A stretch of DNA of 64,000 bases from Haloglycomyces albus DSM 45210 (lineage in GTDB: Bacteria > Actinomycetota > Actinomycetes > Mycobacteriales > Micromonosporaceae). A model generated the notes under the pieces. It ran no database searches and was not told the origin of the DNA. It saw only the letters and a list, made by a program, of their open reading frames with translations. The first letter of the stretch is position 1. The number at the start of each line of letters is the position of its first letter. Shown here one piece after another: positions 18,451 through 26,364 of this stretch. The stretch is taken from the NCBI RefSeq assembly GCF_000527155.1, contig NZ_AZUQ01000001.1, positions 2,924,296-2,988,295 on the forward strand. Direction: 5' to 3'. A program made the position numbers and the translations under genes.

Positions 18451-19662
18451 GTGCTAAAGATCGCATTGACCGGTGGAATCGGTGCTGGTAAGAGCACGGC
18501 GGCGCGTATGTTCGCGGCGTTGGGCGCGGAGTTGATCGATGCTGACGTTCTGTCGCGGGAAGTCGTCGCCCCTGGAAGCGACGGGCTACGAGCCGTGACG
18601 GAACGTTTCGGTTCCGAGGTGTTGGATTCGGAGGGGGCCTTGGATCGGGCCGCATTGGCTCAGGTCGTCTTTCGAGACGGCTCCGCTCGAGCTCGGCTGG
18701 AGTCCATAGTTCATCCTCGCGTCAGGGCCAGATCGGCGGAAATCATCGCCGCTCTACCGCAGAATGCCGTGGTGGTGGAGGATATTCCCTTGCTGACGGA
18801 GACGGGAGCGGCTCCGAACCATCATCTTGCCCTGGCGGTGGAGGCTCCGCTGGAACTGCGGCTGGAGCGGTTGACCGGGCGCGGAATGGCGCGTGATGAG
18901 GCACAGCGGCGCATTGACAACCAGGCTTCGGAGAAGGAACGACGGCGGGCCTGCGATGTGGTCTTGGACAATTCCGGCGATGAACGTGCGCTGGAGTTGC
19001 AGGTACAGCGATTGTGGCGGGAACGTATTGAGCCGTTTGCCGCCAATATGATGTCGGCTCGGTCAGCGGCCGAGTCGGAGAAGCTGCGGTTTATCGTGCA
19101 CGATGAGGGCTGGGAACAGCGCTTTGAGCATACGGCCGCGCGCCTGCGCCGCATCATGGGTTCTTCTGCCGTTCGCATTGATCATGTCGGCTCCACCGCA
19201 GTTCCCGGGCTTCCGGCTACGGACGTCATTGACGTACAGGTCACGGTAGTGGCACTGAGCGCGGTGGAACGAATGCAATCGGCGTTGGAACGGGCGGGAT
19301 ACTTCCCCATCGTGGACGGAAGAGACGTATCCCAGTCCGGGCGGATTCCGGATATCGCCGATCCGGAATCCACAGGTGGACAGCAGTTTCTGTACGGATC
19401 GGCCGATCCGGGCAATATCGTCCACATTCATTTCAGGGCGATGGACGGCATCGGCCGTCGGCTGGCGGTGTTGTTCCGCGATTGGCTACGGCAGAATGAA
19501 TCGGCGCGTGTGCGCTATGCTGCGGAAAAGGAGGAATGGGCGGCTCGGGTGGATTCCTATCAGGAGTACCGTGCCGCGAAGGAATCCTGGTTCCGTACGG
19601 TGGGTTGTCCTGAAGCACAAGAATGGGCGCATGAGAACGGATGGAGCGCTCCGGTTTGTTAG
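18451..19662 (+). CDS. coaE: Dephospho-CoA kinase fused to a GrpB (UPF0157) domain
   Basis: 403 residues from the GTG at 18451 (TATCCT at 18438-18443 lies seven bases upstream). Residues 1-200 are CoaE: P-loop LTGGIGAGKST, then ELIDADVLSREVV and the HPRV motif. It phosphorylates dephospho-CoA, the last step of CoA synthesis. From about residue 205 a UPF0157/GrpB domain follows (VRIDHVGSTAVPGLPATDVIDVQV), a nucleotidyltransferase-like fold of unknown activity. The same fusion is known in mycobacteria, where the extra domain affects CoaE folding or stability. Longer in-frame starts upstream are unlikely. Confidence 0.95.
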   Translation: MLKIALTGGIGAGKSTAARMFAALGAELIDADVLSREVVAPGSDGLRAVTERFGSEVLDSEGALDRAALAQVVFRDGSARARLESIVHPRVRARSAEIIAALPQNAVVVEDIPLLTETGAAPNHHLALAVEAPLELRLERLTGRGMARDEAQRRIDNQASEKERRRACDVVLDNSGDERALELQVQRLWRERIEPFAANMMSARSAAESEKLRFIVHDEGWEQRFEHTAARLRRIMGSSAVRIDHVGSTAVPGLPATDVIDVQVTVVALSAVERMQSALERAGYFPIVDGRDVSQSGRIPDIADPESTGGQQFLYGSADPGNIVHIHFRAMDGIGRRLAVLFRDWLRQNESARVRYAAEKEEWAARVDSYQEYRAAKESWFRTVGCPEAQEWAHENGWSAPVC

Positions 19663-19737
19663 AACAACCGTGTCAACGGCCACCGTTTAGGGGATACCTA
19701 CAAAAGTCTTTGTACGGTCAGGGCTTAAACTGTCGTC

Positions 19738-20865
19738 GTGTTGTTTCGCCTCTGGGATCAACCGGCTCCGACGCAGTCGGTATTTCGTTCGAACGGTCAG
19801 GTTGTCGTGTCGTCCCACGCACTGGCGCGGGAGGTTCTCACCGATACCGAGCGGTTCAGCGCCGCCAACGCCTTGGACGCCGTAGAGGCTTTGCCCGCGC
19901 GGGTATTGCGTGTACTGACGCGGCACCGATTTCGGCTGCCTCCGACCATGGCCAACAACGACACTCCCACGCACCCGAGAATGCGGGAGCTGTTCGGTGA
20001 AGTCTTTGCGCCACAACGGGTGAGCAGTCTTGAGCAGCAAGTCGAAGAGTGGACGAACCAGACGGTGGACGATCTCCGCACGTCATTGGACTGCGATGGA
20101 GTCGCCGATCTCGACGCGTTGGTATCGGCCGAGATTCCGCTGCGTGCGCTCGTGCGGTTGTTGGAGTTGCCTGCCGAATCGACCGCGGTGGTTAAAGAAT
20201 TTTCGCGTTCGGCACTGGAGATGTTCTGGGGCCGACCCGATCTGGATCGGCAGTTGGAACTTGCGGAAATCATCGGCCCTCACCATGCTGAGCTGCGGCA
20301 TTATGTTCGGCAGGCTAGCGGTCCCGTGGGAAGCGTGCGGGATGAGATAGGTGAAGACGAAGCGACCGGTGCGGTGTTCTTTCTGCTGGTAGCGGGGCAG
20401 GAAACCACCGCCCAGTTTGTGACACTGCTCCTGCACTATTTGGTGGAGCACCCCAGAGCCCTTGAAAACGGAGACGGCGCCGCCGTTGTGGAAGAAGGAT
20501 TGCGCCTCTTTCCCTCGATCGTGTCGTGGCGGCGTCGAGTCCGCTCGGACACCACCATTGGTTCCGAACCGGTGAAGGCGGGTGAATCGGTACTCGTTTG
20601 GCTGGCGGAGGCGGGCCGCGACGCCGGGGTGGCGGAATGTCCGCGTGAATTCGTCCCCCACCAACGCGGGTCGCGACGCCATTTGGCGTTCGGTGCCGGC
20701 AAGCACCGGTGCCTGGGAAGCCAGTTGACGCGGCTGGAAGCGCGCATCATCGTGGATCGCCTGCGCGAGGTGATTCCGACTCTGCGAACGGTTTCCGCAC
20801 CGCGGAGCGACGACAACATGTCGTTCCGGATGCCCGGACCCTACATGGTGCGTCGGGTCAGTTGA
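19738..20865 (+). CDS. Cytochrome P450
   Basis: 375 residues, slightly short. I-helix motif VAGQETTAQF (acid/Thr pair for oxygen activation), the ExxR motif within VVEEGLRLFPSIVSWRRR, and the heme loop FGAGKHRCLGSQL with the axial Cys. Soluble class I type; it would need separate ferredoxin and reductase, not present nearby. GTG start six bases after TAAACT (19726-19731). Its 3' end overlaps the 3' end of the convergent bioD by 25 bases. Next to bioAFD it could play a BioI-like role (fatty-acyl cleavage to pimelate), but that is speculative. Confidence 0.85.
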   Translation: MLFRLWDQPAPTQSVFRSNGQVVVSSHALAREVLTDTERFSAANALDAVEALPARVLRVLTRHRFRLPPTMANNDTPTHPRMRELFGEVFAPQRVSSLEQQVEEWTNQTVDDLRTSLDCDGVADLDALVSAEIPLRALVRLLELPAESTAVVKEFSRSALEMFWGRPDLDRQLELAEIIGPHHAELRHYVRQASGPVGSVRDEIGEDEATGAVFFLLVAGQETTAQFVTLLLHYLVEHPRALENGDGAAVVEEGLRLFPSIVSWRRRVRSDTTIGSEPVKAGESVLVWLAEAGRDAGVAECPREFVPHQRGSRRHLAFGAGKHRCLGSQLTRLEARIIVDRLREVIPTLRTVSAPRSDDNMSFRMPGPYMVRRVS

Positions 20866-21500
20866 GGAACGGCCTTTTCGGCGTGACGTTGGAATTCCTC
20901 CGGCGTTAGAGCGCCCATTCCGGCGGGAAGTACCGCCAAGCGATCCCCTGGCAGGTCAGTGAGATTTTCCGATTCGGCCAAGTCCGGTTCCGCGGACAAC
21001 GCCCCGATGACCACCGTCGATTCAATGCCGCGGTGTCGCAAGGCTTCCAAGGTCAGCGCCGTGTGGTTAAGAGTGCCGAGCCCGCTTCGTGCCACGACGA
21101 CCGACGGACACTCGAGGTGTACCGCTAGGTCGGCCAGCGTCCAGCCGTTCTCGCCCAACTCAACCAGTAGACCTCCGGCTCCTTCGAGGAGTATCACTTC
21201 GGCGTCGCTGTCGTAGACCGCGTCGACAACGGTTCCGAGCGACAAGGGTGGGCGCTCTTCGCGGCGAGCGGCGGTCAAGGGGGCCAGGGGGTCTCGGTAT
21301 TTGACCAGGGCACGTGCCGGGACGTCCGCGAGGCGGGAGATCTCGGCCGCGTCATCGTCGTCCCCCGTCTGGGCTATCTTGATGACTTCCACGGTGCTTC
21401 CCTCCAATCGCAGCTGTGAAGCCAGTGCTGCGGTGACGACCGTCTTGCCCACTCCGGTATCGGTTCCGGTAACCAGCACAGGCCCTCTGAAGTCAAACAT
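20841..21500 (-). CDS. bioD: Dethiobiotin synthetase
   Basis: 219 residues from the ATG at 21500, chosen because AAGGAG lies four bases upstream; the in-frame TTG at 21515 precedes that site. P-loop VTGTDTGVGKTVVTAAL at the N-terminus and the EGAGGLLVELGENG block are diagnostic. It makes dethiobiotin from 7,8-diaminopelargonate, CO2 and ATP. It overlaps the end of bioF by eight bases. Third gene of bioA-bioF-bioD. Confidence 0.95.
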   Translation of the reverse strand: MFDFRGPVLVTGTDTGVGKTVVTAALASQLRLEGSTVEVIKIAQTGDDDDAAEISRLADVPARALVKYRDPLAPLTAARREERPPLSLGTVVDAVYDSDAEVILLEGAGGLLVELGENGWTLADLAVHLECPSVVVARSGLGTLNHTALTLEALRHRGIESTVVIGALSAEPDLAESENLTDLPGDRLAVLPAGMGALTPEEFQRHAEKAVPQLTRRTM

Positions 21501-22605
21501 CGCGCTCCTTTTCAATAGTGGTCAGTGCGGCATCGAATTCGGCCTCGCTGACGGAGGTGTTGATCGTCAATCGCAGGCGGGACACATGGTCTGGCGTCGA
21601 CGGCGGCCGGAAACATCCCACCGCGACGCCTCGTTCGGAGACGTGACGAGCCCAGCGTGAGGCCGTGTCGGCGTCCCCGGCGGGAATGGACAGAATGGCC
21701 CCTTCGCTTTCGGCTACGTGAAACCGTCGTGCGGCCGTCGCGATTCGACGGCGGATGACATTGCGGGCACCGACCGCCTCGGTGGAACGTTCGAGAGCCG
21801 CGAGGGCCCCGGCGATGGTGGCCGGTGGTGGGGCGGTGTCATAGATGAACGGACGGGAGGTGTCGGTGAGATGTGCTCGTAGGCTTCGCGGTCCCGAGAC
21901 GAAACCGCCCGCGGAGGCGAGTGCCTTAGACAGAGTCCCGGTAACGACGATATTGTCCCCGTCGACGGATCCGCTGAGGCCCCCGCCTCGTGTCCCTACC
22001 ACGCCGAGAGCATGTGCTTCGTCCACCACGAGCAGCGCATCGTAGGCGGAGCAGAGCCGTTGAATCTCCTGGAGCGGTGCGCGGTCTCCCAGCACCGAGT
22101 AAACCGATTCCACCGCCACCAGAAAAGGACGGTGCGTTTCAAGTTGGGTTTCCAAATCCTGGAGGTCATTGTGCCGGAAGGACTCGACCTGGAGGTTCGT
22201 CATGCGCGCGGCGTCGTGCAGCGAAGCGTGCACGTGAGCGTCAAAGAGGAACGTACGACCGCGAGGAGCAACGGAACCCAGAGCCGTCAGCGCTCCCAGA
22301 TTCGCCATGTAGCCGGAGGAATACAGCAGGGCCTCGTCCTGCCCGGTCAGGGCCGCCAATTCGTGTTCGAGTCGGCGATGTATATCGGTCGTGCCGCGAA
22401 CGGCACGGGAGGACCCGGCTCCCAGACCGTAGTGGGTGAGTGCCTCCCGCGCCGCGGCGATGACGTCCGGATGCGTGGACAGCCCCAGGTAATCGTTGGA
22501 AGCGAGGTCGGTCAGGTCCGAGCGGGACTCGACGTTCCGATTCAGTCCCCGTTGCCGTCGCAGCCGCGCCTTCTGTTCCAGACGTTGCCATAGACGATGG
22601 GTCAT
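21493..22605 (-). CDS. bioF: 8-amino-7-oxononanoate synthase
   Basis: 370 residues of the alpha-oxoamine synthase family. Visible: ASNDYLGLSTHPDV, GAGSSRAVRGTTDIHRRLE, the PLP-phosphate region LVVDEAHALGVVG, and the PLP lysine in VTGTLSKALASAGG. It condenses pimeloyl-thioester with alanine. Its ATG overlaps the bioA stop (ATGA), so the two are translationally coupled. Confidence 0.94.
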   Translation of the reverse strand: MTHRLWQRLEQKARLRRQRGLNRNVESRSDLTDLASNDYLGLSTHPDVIAAAREALTHYGLGAGSSRAVRGTTDIHRRLEHELAALTGQDEALLYSSGYMANLGALTALGSVAPRGRTFLFDAHVHASLHDAARMTNLQVESFRHNDLQDLETQLETHRPFLVAVESVYSVLGDRAPLQEIQRLCSAYDALLVVDEAHALGVVGTRGGGLSGSVDGDNIVVTGTLSKALASAGGFVSGPRSLRAHLTDTSRPFIYDTAPPPATIAGALAALERSTEAVGARNVIRRRIATAARRFHVAESEGAILSIPAGDADTASRWARHVSERGVAVGCFRPPSTPDHVSRLRLTINTSVSEAEFDAALTTIEKERDV

Positions 22606-23930
22606 CGGGCACCGGCTACGTCGTCGATCGCCTTGCCGAGCCCGTCCACGAGAAGCCGGGTATCGGACTCGTCCAAAGTCAACGGAGGCATCACGATAAC
22701 CGTGTCCCCCAATGGGCGTAGCCAGACCCCGTGCTCGCGGGCGGCCTGGCAGACCTGGAAACCGGTGCGCTCTCCCAGCGACGTCACCTCCACTCCGACC
22801 ATGGTGCCCAGTTGCCGGATCTCGGTCACCTCCGGGTGGTCGGCGAGCGGTTTGAACAGGTGGTCAAGCCGTTGCGCCAGGCGACCGGCTTGACCGAGGA
22901 CGTTGTCACGGTCCATGACCTCGAGATTGGCAATGGCGGCCGCGCAACAGATCGGATTCGCGGTATAGGTGTGTCCGTGGAAGAATGTGCGTGGACCGTC
23001 ATCGTCAGGTTGCGACAGGAAAGCGTCGTAGACGTGCTGGGCCACCAGGACCGCGGAGAGCGGCAGGTAGCCGGCGGTAATACCTTTCCCGCACGTGAGT
23101 AGATCGGGGACGACCTCGGCCTGCTCTGCCGCCCACATCGTTCCAGTGCGCCCGATACCGGTGGCCACCTCATCGAAGATGACCAACGCCCCGTACTTAT
23201 CGGCCAGGCGCCGCACCGCTCTGAGATAGGACGCGTCGTAGTCGAGCATGCCCGCCGCACCCTGCATGAGCGGTTCGACGATGATCGCACAGGTGTTGTC
23301 GCCGTGCTCGGCCATCGTCTCTTCCAAGGCGACGATGGCTCGGGCCACTCGGTCGTCCCCCAAGGAACGATCCCCGGGGGAGGGAACACCGATGGTTTCG
23401 AGAAGCAATGGCTTATACGTCGCATGGAAGAGGTCGTGACCACCGACGGCGACGGCGCCCAAGGTGTCGCCGTGGTAGGCGTAATTCAACCGGATGAATT
23501 TGTCCCGTGGACGACCGGTCTGGGTCGAATACTGATAGGCCATCTTGAGTGCGATTTCGACGGCGGAGGAACCGTCTCCCGCGTAGAACACCTTGCTGAG
23601 TTCGGGGCCGTCCCCGGTGGGAGCCCGGTTGACAAGCATCTCGGACAGCTCGATTCCGGGTTTGTGTGTAGAGCCGAGGAATGTCGAGTGGTCCAGAGTT
23701 CGAAGCTGCTTTTCGATGGCGGCGTTAATGTCGGGGTGACAATGACCCACTGTGGTCGTCCACAACGATGATACGCCGTCGAGGAAACGCCGCCCGTCGA
23801 CATCGGTGATCCACGCTCCCGAGGCTTCGGAGACCACCGTGGGGCCGTCATCTATCCAGAGGCTGTGCTGTGTGAACGGGTGCCACACTGCTGCGGCGTC
23901 TCGGTCGATCCAGTGAGAATTAGTGGCCAT
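22602..23930 (-). CDS. bioA: Adenosylmethionine-8-amino-7-oxononanoate aminotransferase
   Basis: 442 residues, class III aminotransferase. The N-terminus has AVWHPFTQHSLWIDDGP, typical of BioA; LVIFDEVATGIGRTGTMWAAEQ holds the PLP Asp, and LTCGKGITAGYLPLSAVLV the PLP lysine. It makes 7,8-diaminopelargonate with SAM as amino donor. AAAGGAG lies six bases before the ATG. First gene of the bio operon. bioB, bioC and bioH are not in the window. Confidence 0.95.
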   Translation of the reverse strand: MATNSHWIDRDAAAVWHPFTQHSLWIDDGPTVVSEASGAWITDVDGRRFLDGVSSLWTTTVGHCHPDINAAIEKQLRTLDHSTFLGSTHKPGIELSEMLVNRAPTGDGPELSKVFYAGDGSSAVEIALKMAYQYSTQTGRPRDKFIRLNYAYHGDTLGAVAVGGHDLFHATYKPLLLETIGVPSPGDRSLGDDRVARAIVALEETMAEHGDNTCAIIVEPLMQGAAGMLDYDASYLRAVRRLADKYGALVIFDEVATGIGRTGTMWAAEQAEVVPDLLTCGKGITAGYLPLSAVLVAQHVYDAFLSQPDDDGPRTFFHGHTYTANPICCAAAIANLEVMDRDNVLGQAGRLAQRLDHLFKPLADHPEVTEIRQLGTMVGVEVTSLGERTGFQVCQAAREHGVWLRPLGDTVIVMPPLTLDESDTRLLVDGLGKAIDDVAGAR

Positions 23931-23941
23931 GCACGACTCCT

Positions 23942-23981
23942 TTGGAGGGTATAGCTAGTAATATTTGTAGGATACCTCCAA
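23942..23981. promoter_or_regulatory. Inverted repeat in the bioA upstream region
   Basis: Arms TTGGAGG (23942-23948) and CCTCCAA (23975-23981) flank an AT-rich centre, directly upstream of and partly overlapping the bioA Shine-Dalgarno. On the minus strand TTGGAG is followed, 18 bases later, by TAGCTA, a possible -35/-10 pair. It could be an operator for a biotin regulator; it does not match the known BirA or BioQ consensus as I recall them. Confidence 0.35.
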
Positions 23982-24130
23982 GATGACCGTCGATCGTTTG
24001 GGGGAGCGGAGCGATACAACCGTGCGGCCGCGCTGCCGTCGACACCAAACCGGTCTATACGGGACGACGAATCGGCCCGCGCCCCAAACGGATGCGGAGT
24101 CATGAACGGAGAAAAACACGTCATATCTCT

Positions 24131-25558
24131 TCACACCTGCGCGCTTGGACGCGCCGTCAACCGGTTCAGAGCCTTGATCGCACCCGAAGAATCCGACGTC
24201 TTACCCGCCCAGGCAACATATCCGTCAGGGCGGACGATGAACGCCGGGGCGATACCGGAATCGGCACCGACCCGAGCGACCAACGGATGCTCGACATTGA
24301 CGTTCACCGCCAGAAAGCGTCCGTCACGCAGCGCCTCGTACAGGCGCCGACCATCGTGAAGAGGGATATCCGGAACACGACGTCCCACGCGTTTATCGCT
24401 ACCCGACGGACGTGCGTAGGCGATACTGATTCCCGACACTCGTTCGGCACCCGTTCGTGCGACGATACCCAGATTCGTCACAGGCAGAATCGCATCACGA
24501 GTCGCCCGAACCATCACATTGCGCAACGTCCCCATGCGAACCAACGCCCCCGACAGGCGCACCACCATGCGCGCGACCGGTAGGCGCTCCGATTCATAAC
24601 CATCCAAAACATCGTCCCCCGAGCCGTCGAGCGCCAATGCGATGCGCCACGACAGATTAGCCGCATCCTGCAAGCCCGTATTCATCCCCATTCCTCCGGC
24701 AGGAGAGTGGCAATGGGCGGCATCGCCGGCCAAAAACACCCGACCGACCCGAAAGGCTCCGGCCAGGCGTTCATCCGAATGAAACCGAGACAGCCAGCGA
24801 GGCGAATGCATGCCGTGATCGGTCCCGGTCACCGAGCGGTACGTCGCCCGCATTCTCTCGAAATCGACGGGGGCATCGTCCTCCCGGTCGTTTCGATTCC
24901 ATGCGAAGACCCGATACCACCCGTCACCAAACGGCACACTGAATGCCAGTGCCTCGCCATTCGAATCGGCGGTCAGTGAAGAGTCGGGCGGATCGCTCAT
25001 TCGGACGTCCCCCAACATGATGGACGAGAGAACGGTGACACCGTCGAAGGAAACCGCCAGAGCCCGGCGAACGGCGGAATGGACCCCGTCGCAACCCACG
25101 ACGAAGCGGGCGTGATAATCACCGGCGGTGGTCTGGACTCGGACGGTGGAGGAGTCCTGGTCAAGCCCGGTCACCTCGGTCCGAAAGCGGAACCTGGCTC
25201 CCGCCTGCTTGGCGCGCTCGCGAAGGACGGCTTCAACATCGTATTGCGGGGCGATGAGAACGAAGTTGTAGCGGCTCCTTATATGGTCCATCCGTAGGGT
25301 GCCACGTCCGAACAGGCGGAGGCGTCGCACGCGCGTCACTTCTTTACTCAAGAGCGGTTCGGCGAGGCCGCGTATGTCGAAAACCTCGAGCGTGCGGGCA
25401 TGTACCCCGAAAGCCCGGGAGAGGTTGGAGATGTCCGACGAGCGCTTCTCGAGGACGGTGACGTTTTTGCCGCGTTCGGCTAGGTCGCCGGCCAGAAGCA
25501 GACCGGTGGGACCGGCTCCAATGACAATGACGTCACTGCTGTTGAGGTGGTCATACAT
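24131..25558 (-). CDS. FAD-dependent aromatic monooxygenase (PheA/TfdB family)
   Basis: 475 residues. N-terminal FAD Rossmann motif VIVIGAGPTGLLLAGDLAERG, the mid DG motif (VVGCDGVHSAVRRAL) and the GD motif VFLAGDAAHCHSPAGGMGMNTG mark a class A flavoprotein hydroxylase using NAD(P)H and O2. The C-terminal thioredoxin-like tail fits the phenol-hydroxylase/rifampicin-monooxygenase branch. Substrate unknown; resistance or degradation of an aromatic compound is plausible. AAAGGAG lies six bases before the ATG. The promoter overlaps a palindrome likely bound by the divergent TetR protein. Confidence 0.88.
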   Translation of the reverse strand: MYDHLNSSDVIVIGAGPTGLLLAGDLAERGKNVTVLEKRSSDISNLSRAFGVHARTLEVFDIRGLAEPLLSKEVTRVRRLRLFGRGTLRMDHIRSRYNFVLIAPQYDVEAVLRERAKQAGARFRFRTEVTGLDQDSSTVRVQTTAGDYHARFVVGCDGVHSAVRRALAVSFDGVTVLSSIMLGDVRMSDPPDSSLTADSNGEALAFSVPFGDGWYRVFAWNRNDREDDAPVDFERMRATYRSVTGTDHGMHSPRWLSRFHSDERLAGAFRVGRVFLAGDAAHCHSPAGGMGMNTGLQDAANLSWRIALALDGSGDDVLDGYESERLPVARMVVRLSGALVRMGTLRNVMVRATRDAILPVTNLGIVARTGAERVSGISIAYARPSGSDKRVGRRVPDIPLHDGRRLYEALRDGRFLAVNVNVEHPLVARVGADSGIAPAFIVRPDGYVAWAGKTSDSSGAIKALNRLTARPSAQV

Positions 25559-25573
25559 GGCTAACTCCTTTAA

Positions 25574-25589
25574 GTCAACGCTTGTTGGC
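25574..25589. promoter_or_regulatory. Second, imperfect TetR-type operator before the monooxygenase
   Basis: GTCAACGCTTGTTGGC matches the core of the perfect palindrome at 25625-25652 (GTCAACGTCTGTTGAC) at 13 of 16 positions. A further half-site TTGTTGAC follows at about 25596-25603. It lies between the monooxygenase -10 box and its Shine-Dalgarno, where binding would block transcription. Confidence 0.5.
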
Positions 25590-25606
25590 CAATGATTGTT
25601 GACTTT

Positions 25607-25635
25607 AGATTAGGGAGGAACGACTTGTATGTCAA
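25607..25635 (-). promoter_or_regulatory. Promoter of the FAD monooxygenase gene
   Basis: On the minus strand TTGACA (plus-strand 25630-25635) is separated by exactly 17 bases from TAATCT (25607-25612). The -35 box lies inside the perfect palindromic operator, so a bound regulator would exclude RNA polymerase. Confidence 0.65.
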
Positions 25636-25652
25636 CGTCTGTTGACATACAA
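25625..25652. promoter_or_regulatory. Perfect palindromic operator for the TetR regulator
   Basis: Arms TTGTATGTCAAC and GTTGACATACAA (12 bp, no mismatch) around a 4-base centre, in the divergent gap between the monooxygenase and tetR genes. It covers the -35 of the monooxygenase promoter. For tetR it covers TTGTAT (25625-25630) and nearly all of TACAAT (25648-25653), spaced 17 bases, with the ATG seven bases further. Autoregulation and repression of the monooxygenase are expected. Confidence 0.75.
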
Positions 25653-25660
25653 TTTTCGAC

Positions 25661-26278
25661 ATGACAGCAGCACGCCGCTCGAGCGATGACACCAAAGAGC
25701 GCATTCTGGACGCAGCGCGACGTCGATTTACCGACGTCGGGTTCGCCAAAGCGACGATCCGCTCCATCGCTTCCGAGGCCGACATCGATCCGGCCATGGT
25801 GATCCGGTACTTCAGCACCAAGGAACGACTGTTCAGCCTGGCGCTTCCCATCGACCTCGAGGTCCCCGATTTCGCCGCCTTGCCCCCGGACGGCTTGGGG
25901 GAGGCGGTCGTTCGACACTTTGTGCTCGTCTGGGAGGACAATTCGACCCTCATTGCCCTATTGCGCACGGCGGCAAGTGATGAGGAGATAACGGAGAAAA
26001 TACGCGACGTATTCACGCATCAAGTACAGCCGGCAGTACGGCGGGCGGGCATGGCCGCTCATGAAGTTTCCTTGCGGGCGGGGCTGATCGCCTCACAGAT
26101 TCTCGGTCTGGCACTGACACGATATATTCTGCGGCTGCCCCCGGTGGTGGAGATGGGCACGGAGGACATGGTGGCGGCGTATGGACCGACGATTCAGCGC
26201 TATCTCACCGGTGAGGTCACGACCGGCGGTGCGGAGAATTCGGGTTCATCCGACCACAGGCCGATGTCCACGACCTGA
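25661..26278 (+). CDS. TetR-family transcriptional regulator
   Basis: 205 residues. The N-terminal helix-turn-helix (TKERILDAARRRFTDVGFAKATIRSIASEADIDPAMVIRYFSTKERLF) is classic TetR. The C-terminal ligand domain is of the type common in actinobacterial regulators of 190-205 residues. Divergent from the FAD monooxygenase, and almost certainly its local repressor, relieved by the substrate or a related aromatic. The ATG is seven bases after TACAAT, so the message is probably leaderless. It is convergent with the next gene. Confidence 0.9.
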   Translation: MTAARRSSDDTKERILDAARRRFTDVGFAKATIRSIASEADIDPAMVIRYFSTKERLFSLALPIDLEVPDFAALPPDGLGEAVVRHFVLVWEDNSTLIALLRTAASDEEITEKIRDVFTHQVQPAVRRAGMAAHEVSLRAGLIASQILGLALTRYILRLPPVVEMGTEDMVAAYGPTIQRYLTGEVTTGGAENSGSSDHRPMSTT

Positions 26279-26364
26279 CCACGCCGCTCGTCAATGACGT
26301 CCAGGCGTTGGTCGGATAAACCCGAATCGGTAACCAGGCTCTATCGAACGGTGTCGCCGCAGAT

